Origin: Helicobacter suis
GTDB taxonomy: Bacteria > Campylobacterota > Campylobacteria > Campylobacterales > Helicobacteraceae
Direction of reading: 5' to 3'
NCBI RefSeq assembly: GCF_902196125.1
Contig: NZ_CABIKG010000010.1
Location: 1 to 64,000, forward strand
DNA: 64,000 nt
This document shows, piece after piece, positions 29,845 through 42,389 of this stretch. The translations under genes were made by a program, and so were the position numbers. Positions within the stretch are counted from its first letter, which is position 1. The number at the start of each line of letters is the position of its first letter. The notes under the pieces are model-generated. The model was not told the DNA's origin, did no database searches, and saw nothing but the letters and a program-made list of their open reading frames with translations.

Positions 29845-31139
29845 AGGCCATTTTAGAAACGCTTAAAGCAGATTTAAGCGAGTTTGAATTTAAAACCTAT
29901 GTAGAAATTTTGCGCTTTGATGAAAAGGCTTCTAGGGCGGATTGTTTTGTGTTTTACGCCCCTAATATTTGGGTGTGTAGTTACATTAAAACGCGCTATA
30001 GTGCGCTTTTAGAAAATGCTATAGGGGCTTATAAAGGTTATCCTGTAAGTGTAGAGGTGCGCCCAAGAGATCAACAAATCAAAAACCCCCCTTTAAAACC
30101 TTTATGCCAAGCCCACCAAAACCCCTCTCTTAACCCTGCTTTTACCTTTGATACTTTGGTGGTGGGTAGTTGCAACCATTTAGCTATTAAAGTGGCTTCA
30201 CAAGTGGCGCAAAATAGCGCATCGTATAACCCGGTGCTTTTCTTTGGCGGGGTGGGTTTGGGCAAAACACATATTTTAAATGCCATTGGCAATAAAGCTA
30301 GCGATCGCCTCCAAGATGTGCTGTATGTTACCGCTGAACAATTCTTAAATGACTATGTTTTTAGGCTTAATAACCACAGCATGGATAAATTCCAAGATAA
30401 ATACCGCACGCGTGATTATTTGCTAATTGATGATGTGCAATTTTTTGGCGGTAAGCAAATGGTACAAGAAGAGTTTTTCCACACTTTTAACGCTTTACAT
30501 AGTCAAGGTAGCCAGATTGTGATGACTTCAGATAAACCCCCAAGAGATATTAAAGGCTTAGCTGATAGATTACTCTCGCGCTTTGAAATGGGCATGATTG
30601 CAAGTATCCAACCTCCCAAGCTAGAAACCAAAATTGCTATTATCAATCAAAAATGTAAATTTAATCATATCCGTATGGACGCGCCGGTGGTGGAGTATTT
30701 AGCTAGCCACACAAATGAAAATATCCGCCAGATTGAAGGCGCGCTTTTGCGCCTTAATGCAACCGCTATGCTAACAGGCGTTCAAATTGATCTCTCTTTA
30801 GTAGAGGCGGTTTTAAAAGATACGATTAAAGAGTCTTTACAAGAAGTGAATTTAGAGCAGATTTTAAAGGTAGTGGCAAAAACCCTTAATTTAAAACCCT
30901 CAGATATTTGTAATAATTATCGCAACAGACAAGTCGCACTAGCGCGCAAACTTATTATTTATCTAGCCCGCACTCTAACTAACTCTTCTACCACAGCTTT
31001 AGCCCAATTTTTAGGCATGAAAGATCATAGCGGGGTGAGTAAGGCAAGTAAGATCGTTGCAAAGTGCATGCTAGAGGATAAGCACACTAAACTACTCATA
31101 GAGGAGATGCGCGCTAAAATTTTATCCCATGTAGATTGA
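29838..31139 (+). CDS. dnaA: Chromosomal replication initiator DnaA
   Basis: The 433-aa initiator has domain I, a short linker, the AAA+ domain with Walker [16 protein letters not shown] (about 136-150), Walker [12 protein letters not shown] and sensor region [13 protein letters not shown], and the domain IV DNA-binding helix-turn-helix with [15 protein letters not shown]. It is slightly shorter than H. pylori DnaA (about 457). Here it lies between ruvC and gyrB. In H. pylori gyrB is elsewhere on the chromosome, to my recollection. I see no DnaA-box cluster next to it. Confidence 0.95.
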   Translation: MLEAILETLKADLSEFEFKTYVEILRFDEKASRADCFVFYAPNIWVCSYIKTRYSALLENAIGAYKGYPVSVEVRPRDQQIKNPPLKPLCQAHQNPSLNPAFTFDTLVVGSCNHLAIKVASQVAQNSASYNPVLFFGGVGLGKTHILNAIGNKASDRLQDVLYVTAEQFLNDYVFRLNNHSMDKFQDKYRTRDYLLIDDVQFFGGKQMVQEEFFHTFNALHSQGSQIVMTSDKPPRDIKGLADRLLSRFEMGMIASIQPPKLETKIAIINQKCKFNHIRMDAPVVEYLASHTNENIRQIEGALLRLNATAMLTGVQIDLSLVEAVLKDTIKESLQEVNLEQILKVVAKTLNLKPSDICNNYRNRQVALARKLIIYLARTLTNSSTTALAQFLGMKDHSGVSKASKIVAKCMLEDKHTKLLIEEMRAKILSHVD

Positions 31140-31152
31140 AGCGTTTTCATAG

Positions 31153-34504
<3,352 letters not shown>

Positions 34505-34508
<4 letters not shown>

Positions 34509-35311
34509 GAATAACTTTCCTCTGGGCTTGGAAAATTCCCCATTTGTATATCTTGTACATAGTTTTTAATGGCCTCTTGTACAAGTGTAGCGCCTTCTAG
34601 GTACGATCGTACAAATTGGGGCTTAAAGGCTGTAAAAAGCCCAAGCATGTCGCTAAAAACTAAAATTTGCCCATCGCAATGTATCCCGCTACCTATTCCA
34701 ATAGTGGGGATTTTAAGGGTGTTTGTGATTCTTTGTGCCACATTAGCCACCACTCCCTCTAAGACAATTAAACGCGCCCCTGCCTCCTCTATAGCTAAGG
34801 CATCCTCTAAAACCTGCTGAGCACTCTGTGCTGTTTTACCCACAATCTTATACCCACCTACTCCTCGTACAGATTGGGGCGTAAGCCCGATGTGCCCTAC
34901 TACTGCTAACCCCTCCTCTACTAAAGCTTTTACAACCCTTGCGCGCTGCACCCCTCCCTCAAGCTTGATCGCATCGGCTAAAGTGTGCTTATAAAAGCGC
35001 AAAGCATTTTTAAGGGCTTGTAACTCATTTGTATAACTTCCATAGGGCATATCTGCTACTACAAAGGCGCGCTTAACCCCTTGACATACAGCTTTAGTGT
35101 GATAAAGCATTTCGCCCATGCATGCGCTTAAAGTATCACCCTGCCCTTTAAAACTCATATTCAAACTATCGCCTACTAGAATAAGATCTACTAAAGGATC
35201 AAAAAGAGAGGCAAAGAGCGCATCGTAGGCTGTAATGGCGCTAATTTTAGTGGGAGTACCTGATTTTGGGTGCTTTTTTGCATGCAAAAAACCTAGCGTG
35301 ATCTTTTTCAT
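34505..35311 (-). CDS. panB: 3-methyl-2-oxobutanoate hydroxymethyltransferase
   Basis: The 268-aa enzyme has the metal-binding region [17 protein letters not shown], the [11 protein letters not shown] block, [10 protein letters not shown] and [19 protein letters not shown]. It makes ketopantoate from ketoisovalerate and methylene-tetrahydrofolate in pantothenate synthesis. It is divergent from the outer membrane protein run, with a promoter for the latter in the 105-bp gap. Confidence 0.95.
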
Positions 35312-35351
35312 GGTTGGCCTAGTTTTTGGTCAGATTTTACCTTTAAAATGC

Positions 35352-35357
35352 TATGAT
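35352..35357 (+). promoter_or_regulatory. Extended -10 promoter of the outer membrane protein/minC/lpxC run
   Basis: AAAATGCTATGATAG holds a TATGAT -10 with a TGn extension. It is the likely promoter of the plus-strand run beginning at 35423, which continues with small or no gaps to thrB or beyond. Confidence 0.55.
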
Positions 35358-35422
35358 AGCCCTGAAAACACGGGTTAAAAATAGAAATATAAAGTATCTT
35401 TAGGGTCGTTGGAGTATTGGGT

Positions 35423-36124
35423 TTGAAAGCGATTTATTGGGTTTTGTACCCTTTTTTGTTTTTGTATTTGTTGCAGGGTGCAGAGATTATAGATTATGAG
35501 CATTTAGACCCCAAATATTATAAATACATTAAATTCTATGGAGCAAGCACTGATCAAGAGATCAAACGGCTTGTCATGGATATAGACGATGCAGAAAAAA
35601 AGACGGGTTTAATCATCGGGCTTAGCACGGGGTTTTTCTACAACAATCAAATTAGACTAAGCACGGGTAGCAAGAGTATTATTAGTAATAGTTTAAATTA
35701 TCTGTGGGCTATTGGGGTGCGCTTTGGTTATCAGACCTATCGCCCCTCTTTATTTGCTAAAACCATGCGCCCTAATATCGTTGGGCGGCGTATTTATATC
35801 CAATACATCGGGGCCATTCCTAAACAAGCTAGTATCGGGCGGGTGGGTTATCAAAGCGCAATGATTAATGCAGATTTAATGATTGATCCGGTGTTGCCTT
35901 TAGTGGGGCGGTATTTGTCTATGGGTTTTTTAATTGGCGTGGGGGTGGGGGTGGTTACTCAGGGGGTGAGTACGAATTCTTTTTTTGGCATGATGGCTAG
36001 TACTGGGATTGCCTTTACTGTCTTTGGGCATAACCGCGTAGAATTAGATTTTAAACTACTGGCTAATAAAGATGTTTCTTGGTGGGGGGGGATTGTCAAT
36101 GTGGGGTATCAATATGTCTTTTAA
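35423..36124 (+). CDS. Small outer membrane protein 1 of 3 (HP1057-like)
   Basis: The product (about 233 aa from the TTG at 35423, which is 8 bases after GGAG; a TTG at 35417 is also possible) has a signal peptide (YWVLYPFLFLYLLQGA) and a beta-rich body ending in VNVGYQYVF, the terminal aromatic typical of outer membrane beta-barrels. It belongs with the two following genes to a Helicobacter family found at the same locus in H. pylori. A G8 tract (36084-36091) lies 12 codons from the end. Its stop overlaps the start of the next gene. Confidence 0.72.
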   Translation: MKAIYWVLYPFLFLYLLQGAEIIDYEHLDPKYYKYIKFYGASTDQEIKRLVMDIDDAEKKTGLIIGLSTGFFYNNQIRLSTGSKSIISNSLNYLWAIGVRFGYQTYRPSLFAKTMRPNIVGRRIYIQYIGAIPKQASIGRVGYQSAMINADLMIDPVLPLVGRYLSMGFLIGVGVGVVTQGVSTNSFFGMMASTGIAFTVFGHNRVELDFKLLANKDVSWWGGIVNVGYQYVF

Positions 36125-36791
36125 ACCCCCCCTTTTTCTTATCTTATGTGTGTGTTTTAATCTTAATGCAGATACCCATGCATCTGATCTTAACCACAAG
36201 AAGTTTGAAATTTACATGCTAAGAGGCCAGCTTTATGAGGCTAAGCAAGCCATGCTGGATCAAAAAATGGCTAAAAAGAAAAGTGGCGCGTTTATAGGGT
36301 TTGTGCTAGCAGAGGTGAGTTTAAAGGTTAATGGAATTACTAATCAAAGTTTCCCGCTTATTTATGGTCTTAAATTGGGTTATCAAAAGTATTTGGGGCA
36401 TAGCGAGGTGGGGGGTTTGCGCTTTTATGGCGAGTATTTAGGGGGAGTGGCTAGAAGTGTATTACAACCCTCACAGAGTAGTTTTTATCAGATAGCTAGC
36501 ATGAATGTAGATTTAGTGATGGATAAACCCATAGATGCCGGTAAAAAATACGCTTTAGGTGTTTTTGGAGGTCTTGGGGTGGGTTGGAATGGGTATAAAG
36601 ATTATCCAAAAGCGACTAATAATCCTAATGGATTTGGGGTTATTGTCAATTTAGGGGTTGCCTTAACACTAAATACTAGACACCGCATCGAACTAGCCCT
36701 TAAAATCCCTCCCCTTAAATATAGCCATGCATTCTCCTACACTTTTGCAAGTGGGAATATCTACTACATTAGCTATAACTTATTGCTCTAA
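36114..36791 (+). CDS. Small outer membrane protein 2 of 3 (HP1056-like)
   Basis: The most likely start is the ATG at 36114, which opens with a signal peptide (FLILCVCFNLNADTHA) and overlaps gene 1 by 11 bases. The frame is also open back to 36072 across the G8 tract. The 225-aa product has alternating beta strands (GLKLGYQKYLG, LGVFGGLGVGWNGYKD, VNLGVALTLNTRHRIELALK) and ends NIYYISYNLLL, less typical for a barrel end. A C7 tract (36126-36132) lies within codons 5-7 and could switch the gene. Confidence 0.7.
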   Translation: MSFKPPLFLILCVCFNLNADTHASDLNHKKFEIYMLRGQLYEAKQAMLDQKMAKKKSGAFIGFVLAEVSLKVNGITNQSFPLIYGLKLGYQKYLGHSEVGGLRFYGEYLGGVARSVLQPSQSSFYQIASMNVDLVMDKPIDAGKKYALGVFGGLGVGWNGYKDYPKATNNPNGFGVIVNLGVALTLNTRHRIELALKIPPLKYSHAFSYTFASGNIYYISYNLLL

Positions 36792-36802
36792 GGGATTATA
36801 AA

Positions 36803-37864
36803 ATGAGATTTTTTTTAAGCGTACTTGTGCTTTTAAAAATGCAGGCTAATCCCTTGCCAGTTTTACAAGACACTAATTCAGATGTGATCTTTAAACCTAC
36901 CCCTAGTACAGATTCAAACCATGTTAACCCCACTCCTTTAAAACAAACGCCCCAAGAAATCCAAAAAGAAGCCACACAAAAGGCAAACCAAGAAGCCAAA
37001 GAAAGATCACAAGAGGCTCAAAGGCTAGATGAACAGATTAAAATCTTACAAGAACAGATTAAAAACCAAGCAGTACAAACAAAACCTTCTTTACAGCAAA
37101 AACGATCTAAAATGAGCCAGCGTACTCAAAAAAAGAAAGCCATGAATTATCAAATTAGTAAACAAAAGAGCGGTTTTTTCTTAGGGGGAGGGTATGGGGT
37201 TGGGATTATCCATGAATCTTATAATAGCCAGCAAGCTAATAGCACTACTCTAGGGATTGCACAAACTCAAGAGATTTTCACAACTTTACCCAATCTTAGC
37301 GGTGTGGCTAATATGGCTAATTTAGAATTAGGCTACCAGCAGTATTTTAACCCCTATTTTGGATCGCGTGTTTATGGGGATTTGCTTTTTATTCCCGGTT
37401 TTACTAGCTTTAATAAACTTAATAACACCCCCTCTAAAAATCTAGGCTCTTTCTTTTATGCTTTAGGATCATTAAACATGGATCTTTTATTTGATGCGCC
37501 ATTAGAGCGGCAAAAAAAGCATTTTCTAGGTTTATATGCAGGGTTTGGGGTGGGGTTAATGGTGTTAAGAGATCAAGGTGGTAAGGCTTTTAAAGGGATA
37601 TTAGCCAATGGATATACAAGTTCTAATGCGCTATGGAAAATGTTATTAGAAGTAGATTACACGGTTAATTTAGGTATCGCCTTTACTTATAATCGCAACC
37701 TGCGCTTTGAGGTGGGGACTAAAATCCCTTTAACCTATTTACGGCTAGGCTTTCAAACTCCTGCAACTTATAAAAGTAGTACAAATAGCCAAACACTTAT
37801 TAGCCAAGATACAGGCTTTAAGCGCAGTACTTTACTGGTGATGAATGTGTTATATGTCTTTTGA
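36803..37864 (+). CDS. Outer membrane protein 3 of 3 with coiled-coil stalk (HP1055-like)
   Basis: The 353-aa protein has a short signal peptide (FFLSVLVLLKMQA), a Thr/Pro/Gln-rich and then helical coiled-coil segment (about 45-115, EAQRLDEQIKILQEQIKNQ) and a C-terminal beta-barrel-like domain (GFFLGGGYGVGIIHESYNS, NLELGYQQYFNPYFGSRVY, VDYTVNLGIAFTYNRNLRF) ending in NVLYVF. The same barrel pattern is seen in genes 1 and 2, so the three are paralogues with different N-terminal parts. Their role is unknown. Confidence 0.72.
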   Translation: MRFFLSVLVLLKMQANPLPVLQDTNSDVIFKPTPSTDSNHVNPTPLKQTPQEIQKEATQKANQEAKERSQEAQRLDEQIKILQEQIKNQAVQTKPSLQQKRSKMSQRTQKKKAMNYQISKQKSGFFLGGGYGVGIIHESYNSQQANSTTLGIAQTQEIFTTLPNLSGVANMANLELGYQQYFNPYFGSRVYGDLLFIPGFTSFNKLNNTPSKNLGSFFYALGSLNMDLLFDAPLERQKKHFLGLYAGFGVGLMVLRDQGGKAFKGILANGYTSSNALWKMLLEVDYTVNLGIAFTYNRNLRFEVGTKIPLTYLRLGFQTPATYKSSTNSQTLISQDTGFKRSTLLVMNVLYVF

Positions 37865-37874
37865 GGAGATTTAA

Positions 37875-39203
37875 ATGTTGTGGCGTCTAATGCTTACCTT
37901 ACTGCTAGTAGTAGCGGGGTATTTGGGTTATAATTATAGCATCACTAAAAAAAATGCCATTGGTATTGCCCTTTCTATGAAAGTGGTGGGTACTAAATAC
38001 ACTATCAATAACCCCACACATTGGAATCTCAAACATAGCATGCAAGTTACACTACAATCCCCCGTTAAAATCCGCTCCTACCATGTTAAAACCACAACTA
38101 GCGATCACTTAGTGGTGTATGAAAAAAACCAAATTGTCCTAGATGAGCCCACAATTTTTAGCTTTGAATTGCCCAAACCTACTATCCAGCTTAGCGATCA
38201 AACTTTATTGCACTATGAAATCAGTGTGAGGGATTGGAGTTATGCTAACTTTTTTAGTGGCAACACCAGCACTAAAAAATTTGATCTCATTTTAGACACC
38301 ACGCCCCCTAAAATCCAAACCATCGCCCAATCAAGCAGCATTACTTATGGCGGGAGTGCTTTAGTGGTGTTTAAAGTTATAGAAGATAATTTAGATCGAA
38401 TCTGGCTTAATAATGGGTATGAGGATTTTCAAGCCTTTTCTTTTCTTAAAGACGGTTATTACATCGTTATTTTGCCATGGTCTATGCGCCACCGCAGTTT
38501 TAACGCCCAAATTTTAGCAAGAGATAAAGCCTATAACACCACAACTCTACCCTTAAGATTTATGAAAAACACTAAAATGCGCTACCCTAAATACACCTCT
38601 GATTTAAGCAAACAATACCCAGATGAACAAAGTGCTTTAAAAAATTTTAATCTCAATTCTGATCGCCTCAATGCCCGTTCTAGCATCAAACAAACAATTA
38701 AGGACGATTTGAGTAGTACCTCTGTTTATAGACCAATGGTATTTGAGCCTTTTAAACCACTGGGGAATAAATTCCGTGTTCTTTCTCTTTTTGGTGCTAA
38801 GAGAACTTATACATTCAAAGGCAAACCAATAGGACAATCCATGCACATGGGTATTGATCTCTTTGGCAGGCATTCTAAAGTGCTAGCTAGCAATACCGGA
38901 CGCGTCATTTTAGAAGAAGAAATAGAAGGTTATGGTAAAAGTGCTTTGATCTCTTATGGTTTAGGGGTTTATGCTTTATATGGAAGTTTGTCTGAATTAT
39001 TAACCAAAAAGGGAGATGTTGTAGAATCAAGTAGCGTTTTAGGTTTAAGTGGTAAAAATAAAACGGGTAGATTTGATCATGTACATTTTGATTTGTTGAT
39101 ACAAGGAATATCTGTTTATCCTAATGAGTGGATGAATCCTAGTTTTATAGGGAGTTTAAATGATGTGATTAAAGAGGCGCAATATAAGATCGAAGCGAAA
39201 TGA
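37875..39203 (+). CDS. M23-family metallopeptidase, membrane-anchored
   Basis: The 442-aa protein has an N-terminal membrane helix (about 4-21, LMLTLLLVVAGYLGYNYS), a periplasmic beta-rich region, and a C-terminal LytM/M23 domain with zinc motifs HMGIDLFGRHSK and HVHFDLLIQG. Enzymes of this class cut cross-links of murein; relatives Csd1-3 set helical shape in H. pylori. Whether this one does so is unproven. The gene starts at ATG after GAGGAG, 10 bases after the outer membrane protein gene, and sits directly before minC, in H. pylori order. Confidence 0.88.
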   Translation: MLWRLMLTLLLVVAGYLGYNYSITKKNAIGIALSMKVVGTKYTINNPTHWNLKHSMQVTLQSPVKIRSYHVKTTTSDHLVVYEKNQIVLDEPTIFSFELPKPTIQLSDQTLLHYEISVRDWSYANFFSGNTSTKKFDLILDTTPPKIQTIAQSSSITYGGSALVVFKVIEDNLDRIWLNNGYEDFQAFSFLKDGYYIVILPWSMRHRSFNAQILARDKAYNTTTLPLRFMKNTKMRYPKYTSDLSKQYPDEQSALKNFNLNSDRLNARSSIKQTIKDDLSSTSVYRPMVFEPFKPLGNKFRVLSLFGAKRTYTFKGKPIGQSMHMGIDLFGRHSKVLASNTGRVILEEEIEGYGKSALISYGLGVYALYGSLSELLTKKGDVVESSSVLGLSGKNKTGRFDHVHFDLLIQGISVYPNEWMNPSFIGSLNDVIKEAQYKIEAK

Positions 39204-39218
39204 TTGAAAGGAGAGTGC

Positions 39219-39827
39219 GTGTTAAGGACCAGACAAAAACAAGTCCGTTGTTTTGAATTAGATATTGCCAATAGCCAGCAATATTTGAGTTTTATCCATA
39301 AAAATGCCCCACTTTTACAGGATTATTTGATTCTGTTTAAAGAACCTATCCCTCCTGATGTACAAGAAATGCTAGGAAAATACCAGCTAGCCTATAGTTT
39401 TAGCACTAAAGAACTTAAGGGCAAGGCTAGCGATCAGGTGGTGGTGTATGAGGCTTTGGAATTAAAAGAGCAAAAAGAAACAAAACCTTTAAAACCCTCT
39501 TTAGAAGAAGATCACCATGTTCAGATTTATGAAAGACATATTAGAAGTGGCGAGGAAATTGATAGTTATTCTAGTCTAGTTTTCTTAGGCAATGTCAACC
39601 ATGGGGCTAAAATCCACTCTGAACAAAATATTAGCATTTATGGGCGGTGTGAGGGGATCATCATTTGCATGGGAATTTACATGGTTCTTAAAAATGTTTA
39701 TTCCTCACACATCGCTTTTCAAGGGCAAATTTTAGACACAGCCCAACTAGCGCGCATTAATGAGAATAACAAATTAAAACTGATTACTAGAGTCGACGAT
39801 ATTATTAGCATAAAGGATATTGCATGA
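39219..39827 (+). CDS. minC: Septum site-determining protein MinC
   Basis: A start at GTG 39219, five bases after AAAGGAG, fits better than the TTG at 39204 and gives 202 aa. The C-terminal part (about 105-200) is the MinC beta-helix: [20 protein letters not shown] and [17 protein letters not shown]. The N-terminal FtsZ-inhibiting domain is poorly conserved, as usual. MinC blocks Z-ring formation away from midcell. The stop overlaps the lpxC ATG (ATGA). Confidence 0.88.
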   Translation: MLRTRQKQVRCFELDIANSQQYLSFIHKNAPLLQDYLILFKEPIPPDVQEMLGKYQLAYSFSTKELKGKASDQVVVYEALELKEQKETKPLKPSLEEDHHVQIYERHIRSGEEIDSYSSLVFLGNVNHGAKIHSEQNISIYGRCEGIIICMGIYMVLKNVYSSHIAFQGQILDTAQLARINENNKLKLITRVDDIISIKDIA

Positions 39828-40726
39828 AAGAAAGAACAATTGCAAGAAGTGTAGAATTAGTTGGAATTGGTTTACATAAAGGTGTACCGGTTAAAATGGT
39901 TTTAGAACCCATGCAAGCAGGCAGTGGGATTGTCTTTAGCCGCTCAGATTTGGGGATAGACATTCCTTTAAACCATAACAATGTGATAGACACCACAATG
40001 GCCACAACGCTAGGCTCTGTTTCAAACCCCCAAGTTAGAATTTCCACCGTAGAACATTTGCTTTCAGCTATTAATGCCTACGGGATAGACAATTTAAAAA
40101 TTTCTGTTGATAATGAGGAAATCCCCATTATGGACGGTTCTGCCCTTGCTCATTGCATGCTATTAGACGAAGCGGGCATTATGGAGTTAGATACACCTAG
40201 GGCGTTTATGCGCATCACCCAAGAGATCAAAGTAGAGGAGGGGCCTAAGTTTGCTAAGATTAGCCCAAGTCCCACCCTTTCCTTTGATTTTAAAATTTGC
40301 TTTACCCACCCGGCTATTAATGAGCAGCACTATTATTTTTCTTTCTCCAAACACGCCTACAGAGAAGAAATTGCTAAGGCTAGGACTTTTGGCTTTTTAC
40401 AAGAGGTAAATTATTTGCGATCCAAAGGTTTAGCTAAGGGGGGTAATTTAAATAATTGTATTGTACTAGATGAACATGGCATTGTTAATAAAGAAGGGTT
40501 GCGCTATGAAGAGGAATTTGTACGCCATAAAATCTTAGATGCTATGGGGGATTTGGTGTTTTTAGGCATGCCTATGATAGGGGCTTACCAATCTTGTATG
40601 GGTAGCCATAAACTCAATGCAAGATTAGTCCATGAGGTGCTTGCTAAAAAGGCCTATGAAGTGATCTATTTAGAACCCAAGCCCAGTGTAGAACCTGTTG
40701 CAGAAATGGTGCTAGCCTATCATTGA
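39824..40726 (+). CDS. lpxC: UDP-3-O-acyl-N-acetylglucosamine deacetylase
   Basis: The 300-aa zinc enzyme of lipid A synthesis shows [12 protein letters not shown], the zinc His in [26 protein letters not shown], and the second zinc site plus catalytic Asp in [25 protein letters not shown] carries the catalytic His. It removes the N-acetyl group from UDP-3-O-acyl-GlcNAc, the committed step. It is coupled to minC by ATGA and overlaps the next start. Confidence 0.96.
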   Translation: MKERTIARSVELVGIGLHKGVPVKMVLEPMQAGSGIVFSRSDLGIDIPLNHNNVIDTTMATTLGSVSNPQVRISTVEHLLSAINAYGIDNLKISVDNEEIPIMDGSALAHCMLLDEAGIMELDTPRAFMRITQEIKVEEGPKFAKISPSPTLSFDFKICFTHPAINEQHYYFSFSKHAYREEIAKARTFGFLQEVNYLRSKGLAKGGNLNNCIVLDEHGIVNKEGLRYEEEFVRHKILDAMGDLVFLGMPMIGAYQSCMGSHKLNARLVHEVLAKKAYEVIYLEPKPSVEPVAEMVLAYH

Positions 40727-41205
40727 AAAAAACTTGCGGGTGTTTTATCCTTGTTTTATCCTTGCAAAGCCCTGTTTATGTGGGTGTTTACAACTCAGAT
40801 TATCGTTTAATCCATGTTTTTAGCGTGTCTAAACCAACCAATTTTGCTTTGAGTGAAATTTTTGAAATATTGCTTAAATGGATCAAAGAGCGCTGTTATC
40901 AGATACAAGCTTTATACTACGCCAAAGGTCCGGGAAGTTTTATGGCCATGAAGCTTACCCATGTCTTCATGCACACATGGGTACTTTTAAACCCTGTGCC
41001 CCTTTATTCAACTTTGAGCTTTGTATTTAACCAACATACGCCTATTAAAGCCTTTGGGAAAATGTATTATGTCTTATCTCAAGAACAAGTCAAATTATGC
41101 GCTTTAGAGTCTGTATTAGAAATACCCATGTGCTTACCCCCTGTACTTGATTTTTCTGCATTTTGTACCAATAACCAACCTCTCTATCTTTTACCTCCTG
41201 TTTAA
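40723..41205 (+). CDS. TsaB-like protein (tRNA t6A synthesis), divergent
   Basis: This 160-aa product starts at a TTG overlapping the lpxC stop. [13 protein letters not shown] resembles the start of the ASKHA-fold TsaB, and [18 protein letters not shown] matches the TsaB signature (GPGSFTGLR) in relaxed form. TsaB is the partner of TsaD in threonylcarbamoylation of tRNA A37. The protein is shorter than E. coli TsaB (about 230 aa), as in other Helicobacter. Assignment rests on that one motif and on the shared gene order. Confidence 0.62.
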   Translation: MKKTCGCFILVLSLQSPVYVGVYNSDYRLIHVFSVSKPTNFALSEIFEILLKWIKERCYQIQALYYAKGPGSFMAMKLTHVFMHTWVLLNPVPLYSTLSFVFNQHTPIKAFGKMYYVLSQEQVKLCALESVLEIPMCLPPVLDFSAFCTNNQPLYLLPPV

Positions 41206-41245
41206 AAAACTTAAGGTATAATGGCAGAAAACTTAGGATTGTGGA

Positions 41246-42136
41246 TTGGTTGTTAGCGTGCCTGCCACGAGTGCTAACTTGGGTCCGGGCTTTGATTGTT
41301 TAGGTTTGAGTTTGGATTTGAGAAACCGCTTTTCTGTGTTGCCCTCTATCTATACAAGCATTAAAATCCAAGGCGAGGGCGAGGGATTTTCTAAATTTTT
41401 GGTTGATAATATTTTTGTGAAACTTTTTAAAGAAGCCCTAAAAAAACAAGGAATCCAAGAAAATTTTGAATTCTCTTTTTATAATTCCATTCCCATTTCC
41501 AGAGGTCTTGGGAGCAGTTCAGCTATTATTGTAGGGGCTATGAGCGCTGTTAGTCATTATTTGCATGGGAGTTTGCATAGGGAGGAAATTTTAGATGCTA
41601 GCCTTATGCATGAATCCCATCCAGATAATGTAACTCCAGCTGTATTTGGGGGTTTTAATGTGGCTGTTGTGGAAAAAATCTCTAACAAATTAAAAGCCCA
41701 CCACCTACGCACAGCTGTTCCTAATTATCTTAAAGCCGTTGTTGTGATCCCTGCTCATTCTATTTCTACTAAATTTGCCCGTCAAGCTTTGCCAAAACGC
41801 TATAGTAACATTGATGTAGTCTATAATCTATCTCGATCTAGCCTAATGGGAATGATTTTCATGCAAGAAAAATGGGAACTCTTGCGTTTAGCCTCTAAGG
41901 ATAGATTGCATCAAGATAAACGCATGAAACTCTACCCTGTGCTTTATGGGGTACAAAAGTTAGCCTTAGAAAATGGAGCGCTCATGAGTACTCTTTCAGG
42001 GAGTGGATCGTCTTTTTTTAACATGTGCTATACAGAAGATGCGGCCAAGTTACAAACAAAGCTACAAAGGAAGTATGGTAATTTTAGGGTTGTGGTTTTA
42101 GATTTTGATAATCAAGGAGTACAGGTTGAGGAGTGA
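41246..42136 (+). CDS. thrB: Homoserine kinase
   Basis: The 296-aa GHMP kinase has VPATSANLGPGFDCLGLSLD at its start, the ATP loop PISRGLGSSSAIIVGA (about 88-103) and the C-terminal STLSGSGSSFFNMC. It phosphorylates homoserine on the way to threonine. The start is TTG, with AGGA seven bases upstream; the product begins MVVSVPATSANL as in H. pylori. It lies between the TsaB-like and YlxR genes, in H. pylori order. Confidence 0.95.
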   Translation: MVVSVPATSANLGPGFDCLGLSLDLRNRFSVLPSIYTSIKIQGEGEGFSKFLVDNIFVKLFKEALKKQGIQENFEFSFYNSIPISRGLGSSSAIIVGAMSAVSHYLHGSLHREEILDASLMHESHPDNVTPAVFGGFNVAVVEKISNKLKAHHLRTAVPNYLKAVVVIPAHSISTKFARQALPKRYSNIDVVYNLSRSSLMGMIFMQEKWELLRLASKDRLHQDKRMKLYPVLYGVQKLALENGALMSTLSGSGSSFFNMCYTEDAAKLQTKLQRKYGNFRVVVLDFDNQGVQVEE

Positions 42137-42389
42137 TGGTTTTTTTTCTAAAAATGCGGTACGCATGTGTGTGTGCTGTCGGGGCTCTTTTGCGCAGGAT
42201 AAACTTCTGCGCTTTAGCGTGCAAGAGGGGCGCATTGTGCCCTTTGCAGGGAGAGGCCGTAGTTTTTATGTATGCCATGCATGCTTAAATGATAAAAATA
42301 TACTCAAACAAGTATTAAGAGCCAAAAATATCCCTAGGGATAAAAAATATGTGCAAGCATGGCTAGAGGAGATCAGGACATATGAGTGA
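42126..42389 (+). CDS. ylxR: YlxR-family (DUF448) nucleic-acid-binding protein
   Basis: This 87-aa protein has the YlxR core: RMCVCCRGSFAQDKLLRF, a GRGRSFYVCHACL loop and a helical C-terminus. YlxR proteins are found before infB and have been linked to RNA binding and, in some bacteria, to RNase P. The TTG at 42126 is six bases after AAGGAG and overlaps the thrB end; the frame extends to a TTG at 42105. An eight-T tract (42140-42147) lies in codons 5-8. The stop overlaps infB. Confidence 0.82.
   Translation: MRSDGFFSKNAVRMCVCCRGSFAQDKLLRFSVQEGRIVPFAGRGRSFYVCHACLNDKNILKQVLRAKNIPRDKKYVQAWLEEIRTYE

Noticed and set aside
36803-37864. Outer membrane protein 3 as a TonB- or TolA-like energy transducer because of its Pro/Gln coiled-coil region
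   Set aside because: The C-terminal half is beta-barrel-like and ends in an aromatic residue like its two paralogues; no TonB C-terminal motif is present.
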